A DNA stretch of 64,000 bases from Bacteroidales bacterium. Lineage in GTDB: Bacteria; Bacteroidota; Bacteroidia; Bacteroidales; Marinilabiliaceae. Shown piece by piece: positions 19,374-29,800 of the stretch. Position 1 is the stretch's first letter; each line of letters starts with the position of its first letter. The position numbers were made by a program, and so were the translations under genes. The stretch is taken from positions 161,013 to 225,012 of the forward strand of contig JAKSLE010000003.1 of NCBI GenBank assembly GCA_024401365.1. The letters run 5' to 3'. Below the pieces are notes generated by a model. It was given only the letters and a program-made list of their open reading frames with translations, was not told the DNA's origin and did no database searches.

Positions 19374-19886
19374 ATGGCAATAATCAAACCTCTTCGTGGC
19401 TTTACCCCTAAGGTGCACGACAATACATTCCTCGCCGAGACGGCAGTTCTCATAGGCGATGTTGAAATAGCCGAAGGTGCCAGTATATGGTATGGCGCAG
19501 TTCTCCGTGGTGATGTAGGAGCCATACGCATTGGTCGCAATTCCAATGTTCAAGACAATGCCGTCATCCATGCCACATACAATAAGTCGCAAGCCATCCT
19601 AGGCGATGAGGTTACTGTAGGGCATAATGCCACAATCCACGGAGCCATCATTCACGACAAGGTACTTGTAGGTATGGGTGCAACAATCCTTGACAATGCC
19701 GAGGTAGAGAGCAATACCATAATTGCAGCAGGAGCTTTGGTCTTGGCCAATACCCACCTTGAGCCAAACGCTATATATGCTGGAGTGCCAGCCAAAAAAG
19801 TAAAAGATCTGCCTACCGATGTTCATCCGTCGTCGATAGAGCAGTACGCTTCAAATTATCAATTCTATACTACCTGGTACAAATGA
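19374..19886 (+). CDS. Gamma carbonic anhydrase family protein
   Basis: A 170-residue left-handed beta-helix (hexapeptide repeats). The ATG at 19374 gives MAIIKPLRGFTPKVHDNTFLAE; the longer frame start (19350) overlaps the exonuclease gene. Zinc-ligand positions are present: the His in DNAVIHA and two in GHNATIHGAIIHD. Other features: LRGDVGAIRIG and VGMGATILD. Reversible CO2 hydration is inferred; many members have unproven activity. The stop overlaps the murI start (ATGA). Confidence 0.88.
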   Translation: MAIIKPLRGFTPKVHDNTFLAETAVLIGDVEIAEGASIWYGAVLRGDVGAIRIGRNSNVQDNAVIHATYNKSQAILGDEVTVGHNATIHGAIIHDKVLVGMGATILDNAEVESNTIIAAGALVLANTHLEPNAIYAGVPAKKVKDLPTDVHPSSIEQYASNYQFYTTWYK

Positions 19887-20707
19887 GTTTAGTGTGCGGA
19901 CCATTGGCATTTTTTGATTCGGGCTATGGCGGACTGACCATTATGGAGAGTGTACGTAGCCTGCTTCCTCAGTACGACTATGTCTACCTAGGGGATAATG
20001 CTCGTAATCCATATGGTACACGCTCCTTTGATGTGGTCTATCAGTACACGTTGGAGTGTGTAAATAAACTTTTCGACCTCTCATCGCCATTGGCTATCAT
20101 AGCTTGCAATACTGCTTCGGCTAAGGCTCTCCGCACAATCCAGCAGAACGACCTCCCACGTATAGATGCCACACGTCGAGTCTTAGGGGTCATCCGTCCA
20201 AGTGTGGAGGCAATAGGCGAGTATACCCGTACCGGTCATGTAGGTGTATTTGCCACTCAGGGAACTGTCGATAGCTTGAGCTACCCAATGGAGCTTCAGA
20301 AACTTCGTCCCGATATTACTGTCCATCAGCAGTCGTGTCCTATGTGGGTGCCTTTAGTGGAGAATAGCGAGTACAACGACGAGGGGGCAGATTATTTTGT
20401 CCGCAAATATTGTGATGCCTTGATGTCGCAGTCCGACAAGATAGATGTAGTGATTTTGGCATGTACGCACTACCCATTGCTTCTACCTAAAATCCGAAAA
20501 TATATTCCTTCCGACGTCAAAGTAATATGTCAAGGCGATATTGTAGCTCATAGTCTAAAGGATTATCTCGAGCGCCATCCAGAAATGGAGTCACGCCTTA
20601 CCCGTGGAGGGACAGTAAGATTTCTGACTACCGAGAACCCGCATAAATTCAAATTTACCGCTAAGGTCTTTTTCTCGGGCGACCTTGATGTGCAGCAATT
20701 GACCTAA
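19883..20707 (+). CDS. murI: Glutamate racemase
   Basis: A 274-residue cytoplasmic enzyme making D-glutamate for peptidoglycan. FFDSGYGGLTIMESV at the start, the first catalytic Cys in IACNTASAKAL and the second in LACTHYPLLLPKI are all present, with correct spacing. Last gene of the udk operon; a strong hairpin follows. Confidence 0.95.
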   Translation: MSLVCGPLAFFDSGYGGLTIMESVRSLLPQYDYVYLGDNARNPYGTRSFDVVYQYTLECVNKLFDLSSPLAIIACNTASAKALRTIQQNDLPRIDATRRVLGVIRPSVEAIGEYTRTGHVGVFATQGTVDSLSYPMELQKLRPDITVHQQSCPMWVPLVENSEYNDEGADYFVRKYCDALMSQSDKIDVVILACTHYPLLLPKIRKYIPSDVKVICQGDIVAHSLKDYLERHPEMESRLTRGGTVRFLTTENPHKFKFTAKVFFSGDLDVQQLT

Positions 20708-20730
20708 TATATATAGGTACAAAACAAATA

Positions 20731-20760
20731 AAACACCGATGATCATTTTCACCGGTGTTT
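20731..20760. terminator. Bidirectional terminator between murI and the next gene
   Basis: An 8-base perfect stem AAACACCG / CGGTGTTT around a 14-base loop, with A-rich DNA before it and T-rich DNA after it. It serves the two converging genes on either side. Confidence 0.85.
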
Positions 20761-20784
20761 AAATTTTATCTATTATATCAAGTA

Positions 20785-22263
20785 TTACTTGCCAATGTAA
20801 TCCTTCTTGTACGAAGCTGGATCATAGAAATCTATAGTCATCCAATGGCTATGTGTGCTTGGCAATGGCTTAGAGTCGATAAACTCCAATACTGCGGAGA
20901 GCATATCTATACCATGGTTGAACTCAATCTGGCTGATAAGGTCCATAGCCTCCTGACTGTATTTCTTGTTGCACTGAAGTCTGATCTTCTCATATACGAT
21001 TCTCTTTCTGTGAGAAAGTACATCGTATGGCAACACGTCGTGACATTTGTCGCAGAACTCCATCAACGACTCATATCGTCTGTTGCCTATAGTATTTTTT
21101 ACATACTCATATTGCAAGTGCTTCATTCTGCCTATCTTCTCACGTGCAATATTCTCCTGGCCAGCAGCGAAATCGCCACGGCTGTTGTAGCAAGCACCGA
21201 TAGCGTTGTCGCAATCCTCAAGACTCTTGGAATACAAAGCATCAAAGCCCTCTTGCCACTTAGTCATGAACTCATCGGAGTCGAAATTCCACTGACCACG
21301 AACTATCGATGTCTTTTGCCAATCCATCAAAGCAGTAACATCAAGCTTAGCATCCATTACTGCCGACTCGTCATCGGTGAGAGTGAACTCTGGACCCTTA
21401 GGGGCCTCAACTTCCTCAACACCACCAGCTACAGGGGTATAGCCCAACTCTTTCAAGAGCGCCTCGCGCTCAGCCTGTGTAAGCGCATTCATCTTTTGCT
21501 CTACATTGCGCTGACCCTCTTCTGTCGTGATATCCTCGCCAAAGTGCTCGCCAAGCTTAACTGCCCTGTTCATCGCATCTTCGATGTTGGCCAACTGAGC
21601 GGTAGCATTATTGAGCTGTGCCTGAGCTGTACCCAAAGCGTAACCTCTGGCATCGTTAAACTTATTAAGGCCGTCTTGCTTAAGTACACCCAACCCAGCT
21701 GAGATATTATTTACGGCATCAGAAGCAATCATGACAGCAATCTCAGGATACTCATCTGTAGCCTTGGCAAGTATCTCGTCATTATGCTTGTCGTAATCAG
21801 CCTTGATACTCAGCAACTTATCGCGGAACTCGCGAACGCACTTAGCACCTGGCAGATAAAGACCAGTAGTGTCGGCCCAGAAAGCAGCAATTGAGTCCTT
21901 CGATGGAGCCTCGTTCATTACTGCAAGAATCTGTCGGTAGTAAGTCGCACCGTCAGGTAAAGTCTCACCAGGGGTAAACTTGGGCATCTCACGTTTTGTC
22001 GCAAGCACATCTGGTTTGTTGGTCATGTTCGACTTCAATTGGTCGGTCTTCTCTCGGGCAATTTCTGATGCATTGTCCAATACAGTTCCAAGACCCAAAC
22101 CAGTCTTGTCCAAATCGTTTTTCTTCGATTCTGTCTTTTGTTCGATTTTTGATTTTGCTTTCTCAGCCGCATTGCCGAGTTTCTTAAGCCACGCTTGTGC
22201 CGATGCGTCAGTGCTAAAAGTCAATACTAGCACTACCATACACAGTTGTAGAAAGTTTTTCAT
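20785..22263 (-). CDS. Secreted protein of unknown function, helical
   Basis: I do not recognise this 492-residue protein. It has a signal peptide (MKNFLQLCMVVLVLTFSTDASAQ), then a charged helical stretch (about 24-70), and a long mostly helical body rich in Ala, Asp and Lys. Residues about 120-210 include ADEYPEIAVMIASDAVN-like helices. No enzyme motif is visible. The gene stands alone: its own -7 element (22304..22311) on one side and a bidirectional terminator on the other. A periplasmic or surface role is inferred from the signal peptide only. Confidence 0.75.
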   Translation of the reverse strand: MKNFLQLCMVVLVLTFSTDASAQAWLKKLGNAAEKAKSKIEQKTESKKNDLDKTGLGLGTVLDNASEIAREKTDQLKSNMTNKPDVLATKREMPKFTPGETLPDGATYYRQILAVMNEAPSKDSIAAFWADTTGLYLPGAKCVREFRDKLLSIKADYDKHNDEILAKATDEYPEIAVMIASDAVNNISAGLGVLKQDGLNKFNDARGYALGTAQAQLNNATAQLANIEDAMNRAVKLGEHFGEDITTEEGQRNVEQKMNALTQAEREALLKELGYTPVAGGVEEVEAPKGPEFTLTDDESAVMDAKLDVTALMDWQKTSIVRGQWNFDSDEFMTKWQEGFDALYSKSLEDCDNAIGACYNSRGDFAAGQENIAREKIGRMKHLQYEYVKNTIGNRRYESLMEFCDKCHDVLPYDVLSHRKRIVYEKIRLQCNKKYSQEAMDLISQIEFNHGIDMLSAVLEFIDSKPLPSTHSHWMTIDFYDPASYKKDYIGK

Positions 22264-22303
22264 AGTGTTATCCTACTTTAATTATCCTTTGTTGTTAATG
22301 GCA

Positions 22304-22311
22304 CAAAATTA
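22304..22311 (-). promoter_or_regulatory. -7 element of the secreted helical protein gene
   Basis: Minus-strand TAATTTTG matches TAnnTTTG and ends about 40 bases before the start codon at 22263. Confidence 0.5.
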
Positions 22312-22420
22312 ATTATTTCTTCACTAATGACAAAGGAGGAATATTTTTTTAACATGCACGATAAATTTAGCATTAACAACATTTAACGCGTGTATTAGTC
22401 GCCTACTCTTTAATATTACC

Positions 22421-22428
22421 TAAGTTTG
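22421..22428 (+). promoter_or_regulatory. -7 element of the TonB receptor gene
   Basis: TAAGTTTG matches TAnnTTTG and lies 18 bases before the ATG at 22447. It overlaps the upstream in-frame start at 22426, which rules that start out. Confidence 0.55.
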
Positions 22429-22446
22429 TCCCGACAATTTACACGG

Positions 22447-24774
22447 ATGAAAAAAATATATATTCTACTATTCGCCATTCTCTCTTGTGTGTGCAATGCT
22501 ACTGCCCAAAGATTACATGGCAACGTGACCGATGTTCAGACTGGTGAGCCGCTAATTGGAGCTACTGTATATATACCGTCTCTCTCAAAGGGAACCGTAA
22601 CAGACCTCGATGGCCGATATACTCTATCATTGTCCAATGGGAATTACTCCGTTTCATACTCTTTCATGGGTTACGAGACCGCAGTCATAACTGCCAATAT
22701 CAATGGTAATACCTCCTTGAATGTTAAACTTAAATCTTCTTCTCAAAAAATCGATGAGGTAGTCATAACCTCCCAAAACAAGCAGGAGCAGTTGGCAAGA
22801 CCCGAAATGGGAGTCGAGAAACTTCAGTCCAAAACCATAAAAAGTGTACCAGTCTTGCTCGGCGAAACAGATGTCATCAAGGTTATGCAACTTATGCCAG
22901 GTGTTCAGGCAGCTAGCGAAGGTAGTACAGGTTTCAGTGTCCGAGGTGGTAATCCCGATCAGAATCTCGTCCTCTTGGATGGCTCTACTATATACAATGC
23001 AGGACATTTCATGGGCTTTTTCTCGGTTTTCAATAACGATGCTGTCAATGATGTCAAACTCTACAAGGGTGATATCCCCGCAAGTTACGGTGGCCGTCTC
23101 TCTTCTTTGCTGGAGGTAAATATGAAAGATGGCGACAAGCAGAGGTATCATCTCAACGGCGGTGTCGGCCTCATTTCGTCACGTCTGACAGTCGACGGAC
23201 CTATTATAAATCAGCGCACCTCATTCTTGGCTAGTGCCCGTAGAACATATTTCGATCTTTTCTTGCCTTTCGCCACAAATGAGTCGGCTAAAGAGAGTAC
23301 AATCTATTTCTACGATCTCAACGCACGTATATCTCATACGGTCAACGACAACAACCATATCTTCGCTAGTGCTTACCTAGGACGGGATCTCTTCGAATAC
23401 CCAATAGCAGGCATGGCTTTCGGCAATAAATCTGTCTCTCTGCGATGGAGCCACATCTTCAACCAGAGAAATTATCTCAATCTTACAGCGCATGCTGTAA
23501 ATAGCGACTACGATTTGTCGATGGATTTCGATGCAGCGTCTAAAGCTTCACTGAGTTCCGTAATCAAAGACCTCTCAATCCGCGCCGATTTTTCTTCAAA
23601 AGTAGGCTTGACCCATACCCTGACGTATGGCTTTCAGCTGACAAGGCACGATTTCCAACCAGGAACAGCTCGCGGAGAAGGGGCCCAGGCTATAATGGGT
23701 AAAATAGAAATGCCTAAGAATAAGGCTATCGAGACCTCAGTTTTTATAGGCAATACCGAGACCGTATCCCCTTCCCTGACTCTTCGCTATGGAGTGCGCC
23801 TCTCTACTTTCCACAATTATGGCCCTACTATATTGTATAAGTACGATGACGAATACAACCTTTCCGAGACTGTTGAGAAGGGTAGTGGAGTATATAATAG
23901 CAATTTCGGACTCGAACCTCGCTTCGCTTTGTCTTATATGGTCGACGAGCACTCTTCTGTCAAGGCCTCATATACTCGTACCTACCAGTATATGCAGCAG
24001 GCTAGTGTCTCTACTTCTGGTACCCCTATGGATGTATGGTATATGTCTTCGCCTAATGTAAAACCGCAACTTTCAGATCAGGTCTCTTTGGGATATTTCC
24101 ACAATATCCTGGACGACCGTATAGAACTCTCTTTCGAAACGTTCTATAAGGCAATGGAGAATACTATCGATTTCAAGGATCACCCTCACGTGATGCTAAA
24201 TAAATATCTCGAAGGCGAACTTCGTTTCGGTAACTCTCGCTCTTATGGCGCAGAATTTATGGCAAAGGCCGATTTCGGAAGGTGGAATGGTTGGGTAAGC
24301 TATACTCTTTCTCGCGCCGACCGCAAAATTGTGGGGGTCAACGATGGGAAACGCTATCTTTCTCCATATAACCATACCCACGATGCCAGTGTCGTGGCTT
24401 CGTATCGCTTCACAGACCGCATAAGTGTCTCGGGCAACTGGGTATTTATCAGCGGAGCTCCTACCACATTCCCTGTGGCACGATACGAGGTGGGCGGAGA
24501 GATAGTCCCATACTACTCTTCTCGTAATCGAGATAGGATGCCCAACTATCACCGTCTCGACCTCTCTTTGACTATCCAGTGCAAGAGGAACCCCGAACGT
24601 AGATGGCAGGGTGAGTGGGTGTTCTCTTTCTACAATGCCTACAACCACCACAATACATGGGGTATCCACTTCGAGCGCGAAAACAAGGATAACGAGCAAA
24701 CCTACGTCATAAAGTCCAAGAGTGTATACCTCTTCCCTATAATACCTTCTGTGTCATACAATTTCAAATTCTAA
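22447..24774 (+). CDS. TonB-dependent outer-membrane receptor with N-terminal CarboxypepD_reg-like domain
   Basis: A 775-residue receptor: signal peptide (about 1-20), a carboxypeptidase-regulatory-like beta domain (about 21-105: LHGNVTDVQTGEPLIGATVYI), a plug (about 115-220: VIKVMQLMPGVQAASEGSTGFSVRGGNPDQNLVLLDG), and a 22-strand barrel ending in SYNFKF. It is shorter than SusC proteins and is followed by a DUF4249 lipoprotein, a pairing common in Bacteroidetes. Ligand unknown; no SusD, transporter or glycoside hydrolase lies nearby. Confidence 0.92.
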   Translation: MKKIYILLFAILSCVCNATAQRLHGNVTDVQTGEPLIGATVYIPSLSKGTVTDLDGRYTLSLSNGNYSVSYSFMGYETAVITANINGNTSLNVKLKSSSQKIDEVVITSQNKQEQLARPEMGVEKLQSKTIKSVPVLLGETDVIKVMQLMPGVQAASEGSTGFSVRGGNPDQNLVLLDGSTIYNAGHFMGFFSVFNNDAVNDVKLYKGDIPASYGGRLSSLLEVNMKDGDKQRYHLNGGVGLISSRLTVDGPIINQRTSFLASARRTYFDLFLPFATNESAKESTIYFYDLNARISHTVNDNNHIFASAYLGRDLFEYPIAGMAFGNKSVSLRWSHIFNQRNYLNLTAHAVNSDYDLSMDFDAASKASLSSVIKDLSIRADFSSKVGLTHTLTYGFQLTRHDFQPGTARGEGAQAIMGKIEMPKNKAIETSVFIGNTETVSPSLTLRYGVRLSTFHNYGPTILYKYDDEYNLSETVEKGSGVYNSNFGLEPRFALSYMVDEHSSVKASYTRTYQYMQQASVSTSGTPMDVWYMSSPNVKPQLSDQVSLGYFHNILDDRIELSFETFYKAMENTIDFKDHPHVMLNKYLEGELRFGNSRSYGAEFMAKADFGRWNGWVSYTLSRADRKIVGVNDGKRYLSPYNHTHDASVVASYRFTDRISVSGNWVFISGAPTTFPVARYEVGGEIVPYYSSRNRDRMPNYHRLDLSLTIQCKRNPERRWQGEWVFSFYNAYNHHNTWGIHFERENKDNEQTYVIKSKSVYLFPIIPSVSYNFKF

Positions 24775-24781
24775 AATCCCC

Positions 24782-25624
24782 ATGAGATATATCGCTATAC
24801 TTATATCATCACTTTTTATTTTTTCTTCTTGTACAGAGGATATCGATCTCTCGCTTAGCTCCACTAGCCCGTTTTTCGTGGTAGATGGCCATATTTGCGA
24901 TGAGGTGTCGCCATACAACTTCGTACGTCTTACAATGTCGTCCGATTATTTTCTTAATACCGAGTCCCCAGCCGTATCGGGTGCCTCAGTGGTGATAAAT
25001 GATGGCGAAAAGGATATAATTTTCGAGGAGGAGGAACCTGGCTATTATATGGCTCCCGCATTTTTCGCAGGTGAGCATGGTAAGACGTATAGCCTCACAA
25101 TATCTAATGTCGATGCTGATGGCGATGGCATAAGCGAAATATATACTTCAAAGAGCATAATGCCGCCAACATACGAAATAGATTCGGTAAAATGTGTCTA
25201 TGACGATTTTCTGGGAATATACAAGATTGGCCTCTTCGCCCGCGAAGATACCTCGTTCGATAACTACTATATGTTCGGCTATTCTTACAACGATTCGCTT
25301 GTCTGCGATTCTTACCTGGATTATGCTATTACCGACGACTCGTATTTTGGTAGCGACTATTGCTGGGGCGCAACCATCAGTACCCTCACCGAGGATTTTC
25401 TGAGAAGTGGCGTGATAAACGAAGGCGACACCGTCACAGTCCACTCTATCTCTATCAACGAGGATCTGTATAAGTATATCGCCGCCATAGACGATATTCA
25501 TAGTGGCTCAAATCCTATGTTCAGCAGCACGCCAGCCAATGCAGTCGGAAATATTAGCAATGGCGCTCTGGGATTCTTCACCGCTATGGCTGTCGTCCAC
25601 ACTAAGTGCTTGGTCGAAAAATAA
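24782..25624 (+). CDS. DUF4249 family lipoprotein
   Basis: A 280-residue lipoprotein: short signal peptide with the lipobox Cys in FIFSSCTED, then the DUF4249 beta-rich domain (FFVVDGHICDE, PAVSGASVVINDGE, PGYYMAP, GKTYSLTIS). It starts 7 bases after the TonB receptor and must be co-transcribed; by analogy with SusD it may sit on the receptor at the cell surface. Ligand unknown. Confidence 0.85.
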   Translation: MRYIAILISSLFIFSSCTEDIDLSLSSTSPFFVVDGHICDEVSPYNFVRLTMSSDYFLNTESPAVSGASVVINDGEKDIIFEEEEPGYYMAPAFFAGEHGKTYSLTISNVDADGDGISEIYTSKSIMPPTYEIDSVKCVYDDFLGIYKIGLFAREDTSFDNYYMFGYSYNDSLVCDSYLDYAITDDSYFGSDYCWGATISTLTEDFLRSGVINEGDTVTVHSISINEDLYKYIAAIDDIHSGSNPMFSSTPANAVGNISNGALGFFTAMAVVHTKCLVEK

Positions 25625-25644
25625 ATTTTTTCCTAAATAAAAAA

Positions 25645-25679
25645 CCACCCCGTTATAGCCAGTGACTATAGCGGGGTGG
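25645..25679. terminator. Bidirectional terminator between the DUF4249 gene and carA
   Basis: A 14-base stem CCACCCCGTTATAG / CTATAGCGGGGTGG with one wobble pair and a 7-base loop, preceded by an A run. Confidence 0.9.
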
Positions 25680-25700
25680 CATATTTATACCCATATAAAT

Positions 25701-26786
25701 TTATTTCTTGCTCTTCTCGATATTCTCAATGAACTCGTCGAAGAACTTCTCTGTGTCTGTAGGACCAGAACTCGCCTCTGGGTGGAACTGACTCGAGAAG
25801 TATGGCAGTGTCTTATGACGGATACCCTCATTCGAACCATCGTTGATATTTACAAATGATGGCTCCCAACCTTCAGGTATACTGTTGTTGTCAATCGCAA
25901 AACCATGGTTCTGGCTGGTGATGTAACATTGTGTCGAACCACAACGAATCACAGGGTGGTTGTGCGCACGGTGTCCGTAAGGCAACTTATAGGTAGTAGC
26001 ACCCGAAGCTAAGCCGAGCAATTGGTTGCCAAGACAGATGCCAAAGATAGGCTTGCCAATCTTAATGGCTTTCTTTATGTTCTCTATAGTAGCCTTGCAC
26101 ATCTGTGGGTCACCAGGACCGTTAGATAGCATCAAGCCATCATAGTCTATCTGTGTAAAGTCATAATCCCAAGGTACTCGTACCACAGTAGTGTCACGCT
26201 TCAAGAGACAACGGAGGATATTGTACTTAGCACCTGTATCTACCATCACTATCTTGTGCTTGCCGTTACCGTAAGTCTTAGGCTCCTTGATGCTGACCTG
26301 CGCCACAAGGTTGTCCTTGTTAGGGTCGTGGAACTCTACATCCTCATCGTCCACTATTATCTTGCCAAGTATAGCACCTGTCTCACGGATATGCTTTGTG
26401 AGCGCACGTGTATCTACACCATAGATGCCTGGTACCTTGTACTCCTTGAGCCAATCACTGAGGCTCTGCTTTGCATTCCAGTGACTGTACTCCCACGAGT
26501 AATCAGAAATCACAAGCGCTGTGATGTGTATTCTGTCACTCTCATAGAACTTTGGAAGACCATTCTCATCCTTGTCGTCCTTTGGTACACCATAGTTACC
26601 AATAAGAGGATATGTCGATACTAGTATCTGTCCAGCATACGATGGGTCTGTCAACGATTCAGGATATCCTGTCATAGCAGTGTTGAAAACTACCTCACCG
26701 GCTACCGACTTCTCGTATCCGAACGACTTGCCCTCGAAGACCATACCGTCTGCGAGTACTAGTTTTATGCTCTTGCAATCAGCCAT
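25701..26786 (-). CDS. carA: Carbamoyl-phosphate synthase small subunit (glutaminase)
   Basis: A 361-residue subunit that releases ammonia from glutamine for the CarB subunit. The N-terminal domain includes GEVVFNTAMTGYPESLTDPSY; the class I glutamine amidotransferase triad is seen as the Cys in FGICLGNQLL and the His/Glu in SSQFHPEASSGP. The gene lies 33 bases downstream of carB with no promoter of its own, so it is co-transcribed but in the reverse of the usual carA-carB order. Confidence 0.96.
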   Translation of the reverse strand: MADCKSIKLVLADGMVFEGKSFGYEKSVAGEVVFNTAMTGYPESLTDPSYAGQILVSTYPLIGNYGVPKDDKDENGLPKFYESDRIHITALVISDYSWEYSHWNAKQSLSDWLKEYKVPGIYGVDTRALTKHIRETGAILGKIIVDDEDVEFHDPNKDNLVAQVSIKEPKTYGNGKHKIVMVDTGAKYNILRCLLKRDTTVVRVPWDYDFTQIDYDGLMLSNGPGDPQMCKATIENIKKAIKIGKPIFGICLGNQLLGLASGATTYKLPYGHRAHNHPVIRCGSTQCYITSQNHGFAIDNNSIPEGWEPSFVNINDGSNEGIRHKTLPYFSSQFHPEASSGPTDTEKFFDEFIENIEKSKK

Positions 26787-26819
26787 TTTCTATATGTTGA
26801 TTTTTGAAGTTCGTAATTA

Positions 26820-29800
26820 TTAATACTCATCCCATGACTTGATAGGCAACTCATCTACGTCGATAGCGCAGAATGCTTTGATGTAAGCCGCAGCCAATCG
26901 TGCATTTGTGATAAGTGGAACATTGAAGTCAATAGCATCACGACGGATTCGGTATCCGTTCTTGAGCTCGTTGTGAGTGAGGTTCTTTGGAATGTTGATT
27001 ACCAAGTCAAGCTTCTTCTCACGTATCAGGTCTATCACATTAGGCTTCTTGTCCTCGTCTGGCCAGTGTACAAGTGTAGTGTCTACACCATTCTCACTCA
27101 GGAATCTGTGTGTGCCGCCTGTCGAGAATACTGTGTACCCCTTCTCTACCAAAAGTCGTGCACTGTTGAGCAATTGCAACTTCGAGCGCGCAGGTCCTGA
27201 AGAGATAAGTATGTTCTGCTTTGGAAGTCTGTGTCCTACCGAGAGCATAGATTCCAATACAGCATGGTCAAATGTCTCACCTATACAGCCTACCTCACCT
27301 GTCGACGACATATCCACACCCAATACTGGGTCCGCCTTCTGTAGACGGGCAAATGAGAACTGTGGAGCCTTGATTCCTACATAGTCTATGTCAAACAAGT
27401 CCTTGCTTGGCTTCTCTACTGGCAAACCAAGCATTACTCGTGTAGCAAGCTCAATAAGGTTAACCTTCAATACCTTACTTACGAATGGGAACGATCGCGA
27501 AGCACGGAGGTTACACTCAATAACTTTTATGTCGTTGTTCTTGGCAAGTACCTGCATGTTGAATGGACCCGAAATCTCAAGCCCCTTCGCAACCTGCTTG
27601 GCAATCTTCTTGATGCGCTTTACTGTCTCTACGTACAACTTTTGTGGTGGGAATACAATAGTAGCATCTCCCGAGTGTACACCAGCAAACTCAATGTGCT
27701 CCGAAATAGCGTATGCTATTACCTCGCCATTCTGTGCTACAGCATCAATCTCTATCTCTTTCGCCTCCTCAATAAACTGACTGACTACCACAGGGAACTC
27801 CTTCGATACGTTTGCCGCCAAGGTGAGGAAGTGCGCCAACTCTTCTTTGTTCGATACCACATTCATCGCAGCTCCCGAGAGTACGTACGATGGACGAACC
27901 AAAACAGGGAAGCCTACCTCATCCACAAACTTGTAAATGTCTTCTATCGTAGTAAGCTCACTCCACTTTGGCTGGTCAATGCCAAGCTCATCACACATCG
28001 ATGAGAACTTCTGTCTGTTCTCAGCACGGTCAATGTTCAATGGCGATGTGCCAAGGATAGGTACATTCCTGCGGTGAAGCTTCATCGCAAGGTTGTTTGG
28101 TATCTGACCACCTACCGAGACTATCACACCCATTGGGTTCTCAAGGTCTATGATATCAAGTACGCGCTCTTCTGTGAGCTCGTCAAAGTATAACCTGTCA
28201 CATACGTCATAGTCTGTCGATACCGTCTCAGGATTGTAGTTGATCATTACCGAGCGATATCCTTGCTGCTTGATAGTGTTGATAGCATTTACCGAACACC
28301 AGTCAAACTCTACCGACGAACCAATGCGGTAAGCACCCGAACCGAGTACTATAACGCTCTTCTTGTCGCCCAAATACTTGACGTCGTTTTCTGTGCCGTT
28401 GTATGTAAGGTAAAGATAGTTGATCTGCGCAGGGAACTCACCAGCCATAGTGTCTATCTGCTTCACTACAGGTACTATGCCTCGCGACTTTCTGTCTTCT
28501 CGTACCTCCAGATTTTGCTCTTCCATCTTGCGGTCAGAGTCCTTGAATACAAGACGCGCAATCTGGAAGTCCGAGTAACCATATACCTTGGCTCTCTTCA
28601 ATAGCTCTGTTGGTACCTCCTTTATAGAGTTGTACCCCTGAAGCTCAATGCGAATCTTATGCAGATTGTTAAGCTTCTCCAGGAACCACTTGTCTATCTT
28701 TGTGATGTCATGAATCTCATCTACTGTCATGCCTTGCTCCATAGCCTCAGCAATAGCAAATACTCGCTTGTCTGTTGGCTCTGCAAGTTCTTGCCTGATG
28801 TCTATGTCCTTCAATGGCTGGTTGCCTACAAAACCATGCATGCCTTGTCCAACCATTCGCAAACCTTTTTGGATTACCTCTTCGAAGGTGCGACCGATAG
28901 CCATAATCTCGCCTACCGACTTCATCGAAGAGCCAATCTGCTTCGATACACCCGAGAACTTGCTCAAGTCCCATCTAGGTATCTTACATACTATATAGTC
29001 AAGCGCGGGCTCAAAGTACGCAGGTGTAGTCTTGGTTACCGAGTTCTTCAACTCCCAGAGACCATACCCAAGCGAAAGCTTAGCAGCTACAAATGCCAAT
29101 GGATAACCAGTGGCCTTCGATGCCAAGGCTGATGAACGGCTGAGTCGGGCGTTAACCTCAATTACTCGATAGTCTTCCGAGTATGGGTCCAACGCATATT
29201 GTACATTACACTCACCTACAATACCTACGTGACGTATAATCTTTATGGCAAGCTCTCGTAGCTTGTGATATTCCGAATTCGAAAGTGTCTGCGATGGAGC
29301 TACTACTATCGACTCGCCAGTGTGAATGCCTAGCGGGTCAAAGTTCTCCATGTTACATACCGTGATACAGTTGTTGTACTTGTCTCGTACTACCTCATAC
29401 TCTACCTCTTTCCAACCCTTGAGCGATTCCTCTACAAGTATCTGGCTCGAATATGATAACGCATTCTCTGCTCTCTGTATCAACTCTTCTCTATTATAAC
29501 AAAAACCGCTACCCATACCTCCAAGTGTATAAGCAGCGCGCACTATAATAGGAAAACCTATCTTGTCCGAAGCCTCAAGTGCCTCTTCTACAGAATTAAC
29601 AGCAATGGAAACAGGAGTCTTAACGTCAATCTCCTTCAGCTTGTTGGCAAATATCTCACGGTCCTCTGTGTCAATGATCGCCTGAACAGGGGTACCAAGT
29701 ACCTTTACATTGTACTTCTCAAGTATGCCCCCCTCGTATAACTCTATACCACAGTTGAGGGCCGTCTGACCACCAAACGAAAGCAACAAGCCTTGTGGCT

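Noticed and set aside
20755-21702. 315-codon frame opposite the secreted helical protein
   Set aside because: The minus-strand frame has a signal peptide, promoter and terminator; the plus-strand frame starts inside the terminator.
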